From Thermodesulfobacteriota bacterium (GTDB lineage: Bacteria; Desulfobacterota; Desulfobacteria; Desulfobacterales; JAUWMJ01), in assembly GCA_034189135.1 (NCBI GenBank), contig JAXHVO010000080.1, forward strand, positions 1 through 48,686: a stretch of DNA of 48,686 bases. The letters run 5' to 3'. This document shows positions 1 through 7,671 of this stretch, piece after piece (position 1 is the stretch's first letter; every line of letters starts with the position of its first letter). The position numbers and the translations under genes are program-made. The notes under the pieces are model-generated. The model ran no database searches. It was not told where the DNA came from and saw only the letters and a program-made list of their open reading frames with translations.

Positions 1-1
1 T

Positions 2-100
2 GTAAAAGTCATCGAATTGACAAAGAACAATGAAACTGAATTACTTTATCGTAACATTTGTACTACTCTAAACGAAAATGAATTTAAAAAAGCAGCATAA
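2..100 (+). CDS. 3' end of an unidentified gene (partial)
   Basis: An open frame enters from the left edge and ends at a TAA at 98-100. It encodes 32 residues rich in Lys, Asn and Glu and ending in FKKAA. The start lies outside the window. The tail is too short to assign to a family; a transposase C-terminus is possible but I cannot support it. It could also be a chance open frame. Confidence 0.35.
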   Translation, partial: VKVIELTKNNETELLYRNICTTLNENEFKKAA

Positions 101-696
101 GTTTTCGCTCAATTGGGGTAGTAGATTTCAAACTGGAGGGTGGTATTCGGTTCTGAAGCCTGAATTTGATACCAACTTACAAATATAAATTGCTCCTGAT
201 ATAGCCCCCTCTTCTTGAGCCTACAAATTTATCTAATTTCATATAAGACATTAAACGCAGTATACACAATCAATTGATTCATGCATTAATCCTAACTGGT
301 TGTGCAAAATGTGAAAAGATTCCTCACTTTAAATTAAAAATATACTGGCTCAATGGAAAGGAAATCGCTTCGCGGCTTTGCTTGCCTTCTTGGTTGGGGA
401 TTTCGCTCATATCGCGCCCGGTCTGGCTTTACATTACTGCTATTAAGGTAAGGTTTTAAAAAGTCGAGAATATTTGGACTGCGGAAACATTAACCATTTT
501 TGAATTTTATTCGACATCAGTAATGGCAGAAAGTAATAACCTGTGCGTTTAAAAAGAAGATCTCAGAAAATAGCAGTTTTCTGAATATCATCCAAAATGT
601 AATGTTATCAAGTTAGAAAAATCAGAAAATAGGCGGTTTTTTACTATCAAAAGATAATCTATTGGGAAGATTATCAAGAAACTACATAAGAACTTG
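101..696. other. Non-coding AT-rich region left of the gene cassette
   Basis: No convincing gene is seen in about 600 bases. Three structures stand out. TCAGAAAA and TTTTCTGA form a perfect 8-bp inverted repeat at 563-584. A diverged second copy of the same unit (TCAGAAAATAGGCGGTTTT) lies at 622-640, making a direct repeat about 59 bases apart. GATAATCT and AGATTATC pair around a short loop at 653-675. These lie directly upstream of the cassette junction at G696, so they may belong to the original promoter region of the gene now at 2069, or to a recombination target. That reading is inference. Confidence 0.5.
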
Positions 697-2031
697 TTAG
701 CATTACTAGAGATTTGCCATGAAGCCATGGAATAGACGACTCAAAGATTTATCCTTGTTGTTAAACAACTGTGAAAAGACATATTTTGAGCCAGAGCTGT
801 TCAGGATGAACGCAAACCAGTTCTTGCAAACGTCGAGAACTGTCACTTTTCTAATCCAAAAGAATAAAGATCGCATTCCATCTTTTGATTCTTGGTATTC
901 AAACGCTGTGGTAAATGCTTGGTCAACTGATGCAGTAATGACTTGGGCTAAGGATTCCAGGAACAAAATAGATAAACAAGGAGATATAAATTACTTCAGT
1001 ACCCTTGTAGCTACACTTATAGTTTCATACTTCCATAGAGAAGACATTTCTGTAATTGCGAAGGAAGACAGAGACTCGCTTTGGCTTAACGTAAACAGAC
1101 TGATAAAGTTTGTTAGACCGAGAATGACCGAAGAAGCGTTCGAAAACTCTGTTGTGCGTGTGGAAAGAAAATGGGTAGCGAATAGTCTGCCAGACTGGGA
1201 GCTACTTCATGTGTTTTCGTACATATATACTCAACAGTATAGAGTCTGCGATTCGCTACAAGGAAATTTGGAACTTAAAATGGAAGAAGGTATTCCAGAT
1301 CCAAGCGAGATAGACATAGAAGCTAGGAAGAGTAGACAAATAGCGTATATCTCTCTGAAAGATGGTACCGTTCACAGGCTTCAGCACGTGCGAATCATGC
1401 GTGATCCTGATTTTAAGGTTGATGATGGAGAGTTACTCAGAGATCTATCAGAAGCTCGAAAGGACAACGGTACGGTTGAAGGAGCATTGAGTTTCCATGC
1501 CGCATTCACTCAATCCATGTTCGAATTGCAAGGCGTATATTTTCCATCAATATTTATGTACGACGAAAATGGAAAGTGCATTTATAATGGCGGCACGGAA
1601 TTAGCTGACCAAGCCTCTAAGCATATGTACTGGCGTATGTTAGGGGAGCAAATTAGATCACTAAGTCCGACAGTCGTTGTATGGTCATTAGAAAGTTGGA
1701 TAAGGGAATACAGAAACAAAGACCCAAAATTGCACTTCAAGGATAGAGAAATAGTTGGAGAAAGATTAAGCGTAACTGTAGTTAACAAAAATATACGGGC
1801 TGGGGAAATTCATTGGGAGATAAAACGAGATGCAGAGGGAGCGCCAAAACTTGGTGAACCGGTTTCAAACATGGACCGATCAAAAATCTTACTTGAAAAT
1901 AATGTTCTATCGCCTGTTGTCGAAGCATTTGTGTTTTTATCAGAACACCAAGGCTAGCTAAAAAATGCTAACAAGGCCAGCCAGAAGGACAACCAAAAAG
2001 CTGCGCTTTTCGGCTGCCCTTGCTGGCGACG
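697..2031 (+). mobile_element. Lone integron-type gene cassette
   Basis: The segment has the structure of an integron cassette: one ORF (719-1957), a short 5' leader of 22 bases, and an attC-like site directly after the stop. In a cassette the excised circle joins the G of the 3' attC box to the TTRRRY-type hexamer at the cassette's left end. Here the left junction reads G|TTAGCA (696-702). The 5' outer box of the attC reads TGCTAAC (1966-1972), the exact reverse complement of GTTAGCA, so the re-formed circular attC would pair perfectly. The right junction is G|TTATCA (2031-2037). No integrase gene or second convincing attC is present, which suggests a solitary insertion or a decayed array. 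The call is inference from structure. Confidence 0.72.
719..1957 (+). CDS. Cassette-borne hypothetical protein, possible HEPN-like N-terminal region
   Basis: A 412-residue soluble protein with no signal peptide or membrane segment. I do not recognise a named family. The N-terminal ~150 residues look all-helical and contain WAKDSRNKIDKQGD near residues 79-92. This recalls the WAxxARNxIxHxGD segment of some HEPN-like proteins, but the expected His is a Lys, so RNase activity of that type would not be predicted. The C-terminal half is mixed alpha/beta without a motif I can name. The start at 719 lies 22 bases inside the cassette boundary with only a weak purine tract (AGAG) before it. The stop lies 8 bases before the attC outer box, the usual cassette layout. 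A defence-related role is possible but is not shown. Confidence 0.75.
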   Translation: MKPWNRRLKDLSLLLNNCEKTYFEPELFRMNANQFLQTSRTVTFLIQKNKDRIPSFDSWYSNAVVNAWSTDAVMTWAKDSRNKIDKQGDINYFSTLVATLIVSYFHREDISVIAKEDRDSLWLNVNRLIKFVRPRMTEEAFENSVVRVERKWVANSLPDWELLHVFSYIYTQQYRVCDSLQGNLELKMEEGIPDPSEIDIEARKSRQIAYISLKDGTVHRLQHVRIMRDPDFKVDDGELLRDLSEARKDNGTVEGALSFHAAFTQSMFELQGVYFPSIFMYDENGKCIYNGGTELADQASKHMYWRMLGEQIRSLSPTVVVWSLESWIREYRNKDPKLHFKDREIVGERLSVTVVNKNIRAGEIHWEIKRDAEGAPKLGEPVSNMDRSKILLENNVLSPVVEAFVFLSEHQG

Positions 2032-2037
2032 TTATCA
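1966..2037 (+). other. attC recombination site (integron cassette)
   Basis: A 72-base imperfect palindrome follows the cassette ORF. Outer boxes TGCTAAC (1966-1972) and GTTATCA (2031-2037) pair at six of seven positions. Inner boxes GCCAGC (1976-1981) and GCTGGC (2022-2027) pair perfectly. A three-base bulge CAG (1982-1984) is unpaired on one arm, like the extrahelical bases that set strand choice in attC sites. The stem continues with AAGG/CCTT, then CAACC/GGCTG with one mismatch, and an apical AAAAGC/GCTTTT hairpin. Size, AAC...GTT ends, bulge and position after a stop codon all fit attC. An ordinary terminator is less likely because no T-tract follows. Confidence 0.75.
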
Positions 2038-2068
2038 ATAAAAATATAAACAGGAGGTGCTGCATATT

Positions 2069-2722
2069 ATGACTGAAGCAAGCGTAAGTGCCCTTAAAGG
2101 TATAAGAGATCTTAGCATGCTGGAATGGTATGTAATTCCGCTGCTTGCGATTGTATTTTATATTTATACATCAGAAATGAAAAAAGCAAAGACAAGTGGA
2201 AACTGGAATGCTGTTTTTGCAGGGCTGACAGTATTTGGAATGGACTTTATAAATGAAACTTGGAACGGCTGGGTCCTTCATTTTACCGGACGATCTGCCT
2301 TCTGGACAGCCCCGGGAGATACCGCCCTTCGCACAATGGTGGGCTGGAATATCGAAATCATGTTCATGTTTGCCATATCCGGGATCATTTACTACAATAC
2401 CGTTTCAGAAGACAAAACCCAAAAGATACTCGGTATTCCCAACCAATGGTTCTGGGCCATAGGCTATTCCATCTTCTGCGTATTTGTGGAGTGGTTTTTA
2501 AACAAAGGCGGTCACCTGGTCTGGGAATACCCGTTCTGGAACCGTTCATTTGCAGGTGTCTGGCTAATCTTTCTGTTTGGGTACTTCCATTTTTATGTGG
2601 CAGCTATCCTGATCATCAATATGAAAACCATTAAATCAAAACTTTTAACAGTGGGAAGCCTCTATACCATCGCAGTCATAGCAAATATATTTGGCCTGGG
2701 TATCATGAAATGGCAATATTAA
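2069..2722 (+). CDS. Integral membrane protein of unknown function
   Basis: A 217-residue polytopic membrane protein. About six hydrophobic segments can be seen, near residues 17-35, 47-65, 90-110, 128-146, 160-185 and 195-213. It is rich in Trp and Tyr at segment ends. I do not recognise the family. The ATG at 2069 is chosen over an in-frame GTG at 2057 because AGGAGGTG at 2053-2059 is a strong ribosome binding site correctly spaced for 2069 and overlapping 2057. The gene starts only 38 bases after the right junction of the gene cassette, so the cassette probably sits between this gene and its former promoter. No attC follows it, so it does not look like a second cassette. Confidence 0.8.
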   Translation: MTEASVSALKGIRDLSMLEWYVIPLLAIVFYIYTSEMKKAKTSGNWNAVFAGLTVFGMDFINETWNGWVLHFTGRSAFWTAPGDTALRTMVGWNIEIMFMFAISGIIYYNTVSEDKTQKILGIPNQWFWAIGYSIFCVFVEWFLNKGGHLVWEYPFWNRSFAGVWLIFLFGYFHFYVAAILIINMKTIKSKLLTVGSLYTIAVIANIFGLGIMKWQY

Positions 2723-2757
2723 ACCAAAATGGTATACTATAAAAAGAGGAGGTTTTT

Positions 2758-2847
2758 TTGAGAGCATTGGTTCGGGTAACATTGTCGATACTTGCTTTTG
2801 CGACCCTCTCCGGGTTTGCCTCTCTGTTAAAACATGAAACTTTATGA
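2758..2847 (+). CDS. Possible small hydrophobic peptide (29 residues)
   Basis: A TTG at 2758 follows AGAGGAGG (2745-2752) at good spacing and opens 29 codons ending at a TGA at 2845-2847. The product begins MRALVRVTLSILAFATLSG and looks like a short signal or membrane segment. It may be a real small membrane peptide, or the surviving start of an exported protein that has decayed. The strong ribosome binding site is the only support. Confidence 0.3.
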   Translation: MRALVRVTLSILAFATLSGFASLLKHETL

Positions 2848-3224
2848 TTCAAGACCCTTGAAGCTACACCCAAAAATTTCAGCGGCATCTTAACTTTGCC
2901 AAAAGAGAATAAGAATTGCGAATTGCGGGACACCCATAAAATTATAAGTTTCTAATTTCTGATATATGATATGGGCCCGACACGCCATGCAACGCCCGTA
3001 TAGATGCTCCTGGTGTGCGTTACGCTAAAAATACCTTGATTTTGTGTAAGTTGACCATCATTTTGATATTAAAAACAATCATTTAAGGATTTAGAATATT
3101 TATTTTTAGACGATATGGATTAAATTTTAGTGGAATAGCCAAGTTCGATCCGCGTCTGCGGGTTTCAAACAGAATGGAAAATGCAGTATAATCGTACATT
3201 CTTCAACCAACGGGGCTAAATAGC
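2848..3224. other. Intergenic region without recognised genes
   Basis: About 375 bases with no supported ORF. The segment 2972-3020 contains partly complementary arms (ACACGCCA and TGGTGTG) ending in GCGTTACGC, which faintly recalls an attC site. The outer AAC box is missing and the arms do not align well, so it is not called as one. The rest is AT-rich with no clear promoter. Confidence 0.4.
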
Positions 3225-3539
3225 ATGTCAACACACAACAAACAGGATGCAGAGGGCAAGAAAATAAAAGAGAAAAGAGCCTACCCTAGGCTTGTTTGCC
3301 ATGAACCTACTTTTTATTCCATAAAGAGCGGGGTGTATGAAGGTATTATTAGAGACCGCGACAAAGAAGGTGTCAAAGGTATCTTTATTGCGACCAGTGA
3401 GCACCTTGCTATTGGAGAGGTTATTACTGTAGCAATTTCATCTCCAGGTGAAAAAGAAGGAAAAAAATTAAAAGGAATGATAGCCCGAAAGGAACCAGGA
3501 GGATACGCAGTGCAATTTTTAGATCGTCTTAATATTTGA
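3225..3539 (+). CDS. PilZ-domain protein (degenerate second motif)
   Basis: A 104-residue single-domain protein. KRAYPRLVC near residues 18-26 fits the RxxxR arm of PilZ domains, which binds cyclic di-GMP. The usual D/NxSxxG motif is represented only by DRDKEGVKGIFI (residues about 44-55), where the Ser is missing, so ligand binding is uncertain. The remainder has the alternating beta pattern of PilZ, ending with GGYAVQFLDR, the typical last strand. The ribosome binding site is weak. It stands alone with no clear operon partners. PilZ proteins act as c-di-GMP effectors for motility, adhesion or regulation; the target here cannot be told from context. Confidence 0.7.
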   Translation: MSTHNKQDAEGKKIKEKRAYPRLVCHEPTFYSIKSGVYEGIIRDRDKEGVKGIFIATSEHLAIGEVITVAISSPGEKEGKKLKGMIARKEPGGYAVQFLDRLNI

Positions 3540-3688
3540 GTGTGGTGGTCCAAGATACACGCATTGAATTTTAAAATTTTCAAGGGCGATTTTCGCTTTT
3601 AAATTATGTAAACTTTTAAGTTTCAACAATTGCGAGATGTTCCTTTGTGTGTAGATGAAACTGTGAGCAAATATTATTCTGGAGCATC

Positions 3689-4045
3689 ATGCCGGTATCA
3701 AGCGAAGAAAAAGAGTTTGTGGCTTACGTAGTCGATCTTATGCAATCGATTGGGCCTGTTCATGCAAGAAGCATGTTCGGTGGGCATGGAATATTTCTCC
3801 AGGGGCTCATGTTCGGGTTAATTGCAGACAGCGTTCTTTACTTAAAGGCAGATAAACAGACCGAGAATGAATTCAAAGCCAGAGGGCTCGAAGCATTTAC
3901 ATACAATAAAAAAGGGAAAGAGTTCAAAATGTCTTACTACCAAGCTCCTGAGGAGGCATTGGAAGACGCTGAAGAAATGAACGTTTGGGCAAATAAAGCC
4001 TACAAAACGGCATTAAAAGCAGCATCGAAGAAATCAAAGAAATAA
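3689..4045 (+). CDS. TfoX N-terminal-domain protein
   Basis: A 118-residue protein matching the stand-alone TfoX_N family. ARSMFGGHGIFLQGLMFGLI (residues 26-45) is the signature segment. The Lys-rich tail (KAASKKSKK) is also typical. The domain is named after the N-terminal half of the competence regulator TfoX/Sxy, but single-domain versions are of unknown function, so a competence role should not be assumed. The start is supported by GGAG a few bases upstream. A weak palindrome with AACAGG/CCTGTT ends follows the stop at 4057-4106; I considered and did not accept it as an attC. Confidence 0.8.
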   Translation: MPVSSEEKEFVAYVVDLMQSIGPVHARSMFGGHGIFLQGLMFGLIADSVLYLKADKQTENEFKARGLEAFTYNKKGKEFKMSYYQAPEEALEDAEEMNVWANKAYKTALKAASKKSKK

Positions 4046-4150
4046 AAGAAACACCTAACAGGAAAAATTTGCGCTGACAGTCAAAAGCGTCGTTTCACTC
4101 CGTTTTGCCTGTTGATGATTTACAACTTTTTCAACAATAGCGGGAATCAT

Positions 4151-4513
4151 ATGGATAGGAATGATGTGTTGTTTTTTGAACCCTATGCGGCCGCGCAGTC
4201 ATTGAAGAATGTCTGGACTCGAATGGCCAGCACCTATGGTTGCATCATGGTTGTTTTGTCTCGAGAAACACTGATAATAAAGCCCCACTGGTTCGCCAAG
4301 TTATTGATAAACCTGCTTTGCCTGGATCTCTATCACCAAATACCCATCAATAATATTAAATCAGTCACACAGATTGGGAAATGGTTCGGCTATGGCAAAG
4401 TCGAATTGTATTTTGTAACAGGAAGCGGAGAAAAACAAAAAATATTGCTCTATATGAAAAAATATCACCAGTTCATCGATACGGTACAAACCGCCATGCG
4501 TCAGGTAGAATGA
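4151..4513 (+). CDS. Small bacterial PH-like domain protein
   Basis: A 120-residue protein without signal peptide. The pattern of short beta strands (IMVVLSRETLIIKP, then IPINNIKSVTQIG, then GKVELYFVTGSGEKQKILLY) followed by a C-terminal helix (YHQFIDTVQTAMR) resembles bacterial PH/GRAM-like domains. I cannot name the exact family. An in-frame ATG exists at 4112, but it sits in the terminal arm of a hairpin without a ribosome binding site. The ATG at 4151 follows GGGA and is preferred. Function unknown; such domains often bind membranes or partner proteins. Confidence 0.55.
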   Translation: MDRNDVLFFEPYAAAQSLKNVWTRMASTYGCIMVVLSRETLIIKPHWFAKLLINLLCLDLYHQIPINNIKSVTQIGKWFGYGKVELYFVTGSGEKQKILLYMKKYHQFIDTVQTAMRQVE

Positions 4514-4646
4514 AATCACTAAATAGGATGAAGCTGTTACGGGGTCGAAAAATTACCTCACTGATTTTGCTTATATTTGTTGTCCCCATTAAATGCATCT
4601 GAATAAATTGATCGTTTGAGACTGATCCTTGATTGGAGAAAACCAA

Positions 4647-6581
4647 ATGGAGATGATATATTTTAAAAAGACAGATCGTATTGCAATCATGTTGGCTTTT
4701 TTCCTTATGATCTTTTTTGCCTGCCCGGTATTTGGTAGCATTAAAGAGAGTTTGCCGGTCAATATTACCCTGAATACAAACTGGGAAATTAATAATAATG
4801 ATTTGGAGTACAAGGGCTCCCTGCAATTTCGCATTAGCGGGAAGCTGGATGTGAATAAGACCTTCAGTTCGGCCCAGCAAAATTTACCGGCTGTCTTGAT
4901 CCCATATAGATTCAGTCAGGTCACAGCCAGCTACTCATACCAAGAGACCCAGATTGACAAGGATCCCCCCAAAGATTGCCCTGGATTAATAGCGGAATAT
5001 TCAGGATCAGGCCCCATTCAATTCAAGCCGGTTCCCCAGTTCGGAGATCTGATTATCCAATACCTCGGTGATATGATGAAAAACCTGAAGGAGGCCGGTA
5101 TCAGTAATTTTGAAGGAGCCGATACCATGGTCGATTTTTACCGGTTCCATACCGCCGGTCATGAAATTAAGGTAAAAGGCAAGAAACTCAATAATGACTG
5201 TGAATATGAAGATCATGAAAAAAAAGAACACGTGTCGATTCAATTTGGTTTCAAGATAGATAAAGATGGCAAAATGTCCGGCCACAAACCTTGGAGTGCT
5301 AGATTTGATACAGGCCCACCTTCTTTTAACGTCAAAACATATGATTTGCCTCCTAAAATGAATGAAAAACCGTACATACCGGAAAAAAGCAGCCAGGGGA
5401 ATGTTCAATACATGTTGTCCTGGAATATCGGTAAGCAACAGCCTCCTGACATCGAAATAAAAAACGCTTCATTTAATTATAAAGGGGATAACAACGATAG
5501 AAGGATTGTTTTACATTTGAAAAAGCTTGATACAAATTCAGAGATTAAAGCACCTGAGTGGATAAAAGATGAAAAAAAAGAACCGGCCGCATTTGTAGCG
5601 GGGCAGAGCTTTATGGTCAAAGCAACCTTCCAAGGCGATCAAGAAACAAAAAAGCTGGAGATTTGGGCAGAGGAAGAAGTTCTGGAAGGAACAGGCGGAT
5701 TCGGCGGGATCAAAGAAAAAACCATCGATGTAAAAAGTGGAGAATTCAACGGGGAATTCAAGATTAAAAGCCCACAAAAAACGATTGGCAAAAACAAAGT
5801 GTGCTGGAAGTGGAAAGGTCGGGACAAGACCCCGGGTAAAGAAGAGGTGGTATCAGATTTGGGAGAAAGCGAACATACCATCTATATTGTCGGTGGGGGT
5901 CCGGGAGGTAAAATTCTGCCTGAAAAATTCAACAAATATGTTTATATCGTTCGCAAAGGCTGTGAATGGGCGACAGGAACAACTGGCGGAAAGCAAACAT
6001 TAAATAAAATTTGGTCAAACTTTTGGAATATTCCAGGTCCGAACAATTCAACCATTCTTGCCTATTCTCATGCCGAGAAAAATTATGATACCGTTAGTCT
6101 GTTGAAATCAGGAAGGGGTGCCTGCGGTGCCTGGAGCAATTTTTTCTATGACATGGCTGCATGTCAGGGTATTAAATTGGAAAAAATTACCATTCATCCA
6201 AAACCGCCATATAACGTTTTTATTGTGGGGCAGCGCCCAGCTCAAGGCAATCCTAGCCCTGACAGGGGTTTTACCGAACACGCTTTTAATGCCTATCAGG
6301 GAAAGTTCTATGACCCATCTTATCATTTCCAGACCCATAAAGATTATTATGTTTACGAAAACAATACCATTGTGGCTTACTGCAATAATAAGGATGCCAA
6401 AACGGAAGATATATTAAAAAACTTACTGAACAGTGCTTTGGGTGGTCTTCTTGGCAATTGTTACCAACAATGGTTTATCAATGAACCGAATGACAATGCA
6501 CTGGCAGATTGTCTCATAGAAAACAGCGACCAGTGTGCTCCCAATAGTCCTCGTGAATGCGAATTGATTGAATGTCCTTAG
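4647..6581 (+). CDS. Secreted transglutaminase-like (papain-fold) protein
   Basis: A 644-residue exported protein. An N-terminal signal peptide (positive residues, then hydrophobic AIMLAFFLMIFFACPVFG) is followed by a long beta-rich region. The C-terminal third carries a transglutaminase-like triad: Cys493 in GRGACGAWSNFF, His545 in FTEHAFN and Asp556 in FYDPSYH, in the order and spacing expected. Activity could be peptide cleavage, crosslinking or amidation; the substrate is unknown. Several Cys near the C-terminus (CPRECELIECP-like tail) suggest disulfides. The ATG at 4647 is chosen over TTG 4629 because GGAG at 4634-4637 is spaced for it. The 3' end is followed closely by the dehydrogenase gene, perhaps co-transcribed. 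Confidence 0.75.
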   Translation: MEMIYFKKTDRIAIMLAFFLMIFFACPVFGSIKESLPVNITLNTNWEINNNDLEYKGSLQFRISGKLDVNKTFSSAQQNLPAVLIPYRFSQVTASYSYQETQIDKDPPKDCPGLIAEYSGSGPIQFKPVPQFGDLIIQYLGDMMKNLKEAGISNFEGADTMVDFYRFHTAGHEIKVKGKKLNNDCEYEDHEKKEHVSIQFGFKIDKDGKMSGHKPWSARFDTGPPSFNVKTYDLPPKMNEKPYIPEKSSQGNVQYMLSWNIGKQQPPDIEIKNASFNYKGDNNDRRIVLHLKKLDTNSEIKAPEWIKDEKKEPAAFVAGQSFMVKATFQGDQETKKLEIWAEEEVLEGTGGFGGIKEKTIDVKSGEFNGEFKIKSPQKTIGKNKVCWKWKGRDKTPGKEEVVSDLGESEHTIYIVGGGPGGKILPEKFNKYVYIVRKGCEWATGTTGGKQTLNKIWSNFWNIPGPNNSTILAYSHAEKNYDTVSLLKSGRGACGAWSNFFYDMAACQGIKLEKITIHPKPPYNVFIVGQRPAQGNPSPDRGFTEHAFNAYQGKFYDPSYHFQTHKDYYVYENNTIVAYCNNKDAKTEDILKNLLNSALGGLLGNCYQQWFINEPNDNALADCLIENSDQCAPNSPRECELIECP

Positions 6582-6654
6582 ATATGAAAAGATCAAGCAG
6601 GACTTTATTTATGCATTAAAAAACAGTTCAATAATAAATGGAGAATATCTGGGT

Positions 6655-7536
6655 GTGATTAATACAGGTCTAAAAGGTAAGGTGGTTATAGTAACAGGTG
6701 CCAATCATGGAATTGGGGCAGCAACGGCAATTGCCTTTGCGGAAGAAGGCGCGAAAGTATTGATAAACTATTTGCGTCAATCACCTGAATTGTACGGAGA
6801 GACAAAAGAGAATGCCGATCGGGCAACCACACCCGGTCGTGCATATTACTGCAAAATGATTTCTCAATCAGCAGCAGCGGTTGCAGCTAAAATAAAAGAA
6901 ATAAATGGAGATTGCTACACCTGGGAAGCGGATTTGTCTCAACCGGAGAATATTCCAAAAATGTTCGATCTGGCACAGGAAAAATTTGGTACCGTCAGTA
7001 TAATAGTAAATAATGCGGCTTTTGACAATCCCGATAGTTTTATTCCACAAAAGGAAATAGAAAAAAATCCGTTATTTGTGGATGAGTATTCGCTCCATTC
7101 AATCACCTTAACATCTCATGATGACCATTTTGCGGTAAACAGCCGTGCAGTGGCTTTAATGATGGCGGAATATGCGAAAAGACATATAGATCAAAATTGC
7201 AGGTGGGGTCGTATTATTAATATCACCACAGATGGTGCGCGCTGTCATGCATCCAATGTGTCATATGGAGCGAGCAAATATGCAATTGAAAGTTATACCC
7301 GATCAGCAGCCATCGAATTGGGACCTTATGGGATTACGGTTAATGTGATTTCGCCGGGTGCGGTTCAGACCGGTTGGATGCCGAAGGAGCTGGAAATAAG
7401 CCTGGCTGAAAGTTATCCATTAAGAAGAATAGGCAAGCCGGAAGATATCGCCAAAGCAGTTATATTTTTTGCTTCAGAACAGGCGGATTGGATAACCGGA
7501 CAGGTTTTATATGTAGGGGGTGGCAATAGAATGTAG
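6655..7536 (+). CDS. Short-chain dehydrogenase/reductase
   Basis: A 293-residue SDR-family oxidoreductase. It shows the cofactor glycine motif TGANHGIG near the N-terminus, the NNAA motif, and the catalytic YGASK (YxxxK) segment, followed by PGAVQTGWM. It is longer than classical SDRs (about 250) because of an insertion of about 35 residues before the second strand (after INYLRQSPELYGETKE) and another after NNAA. I prefer GTG 6655, which follows ATGGAG and gives a normal SDR N-terminus. A TTG at 6568 would overlap the upstream gene and add 29 non-homologous-looking residues. The substrate cannot be read from the sequence; FabG-like 3-oxoacyl reduction or sugar/alcohol oxidation are both possible. 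Confidence 0.85.
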   Translation: MINTGLKGKVVIVTGANHGIGAATAIAFAEEGAKVLINYLRQSPELYGETKENADRATTPGRAYYCKMISQSAAAVAAKIKEINGDCYTWEADLSQPENIPKMFDLAQEKFGTVSIIVNNAAFDNPDSFIPQKEIEKNPLFVDEYSLHSITLTSHDDHFAVNSRAVALMMAEYAKRHIDQNCRWGRIINITTDGARCHASNVSYGASKYAIESYTRSAAIELGPYGITVNVISPGAVQTGWMPKELEISLAESYPLRRIGKPEDIAKAVIFFASEQADWITGQVLYVGGGNRM

Positions 7537-7671
7537 TTTTGCATGACCACACCAAACAAGAATAGATGCCCCAGATAAGCTTTATCATATTACTTCCAGA
7601 GGCATCGAGCCCACAGATATATAAAGATGTTGTCGATCGGGATGCTTTTTTAAATCAACGGGGAAATATTC

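Noticed and set aside
274-459. 61-codon ORF in the left intergenic region
   Set aside because: No ribosome binding site, no family resemblance and no coding-like pattern.
2972-3020. Second possible attC (ACACGCCA ... TGGTGTGCGTTACGC)
   Set aside because: The 5' outer AAC box is missing and the arms align only with gaps; the R'' expected from the cassette junction (TGATAAC) is absent.
4053-4110. attC-like palindrome after the TfoX-domain gene (ACCTAAC ... GTTGATG)
   Set aside because: Outer AACAGG/CCTGTT pair, but the inner arms do not match, GTTGATG departs from the box pattern, and no GTTAGGT junction exists upstream of the gene.
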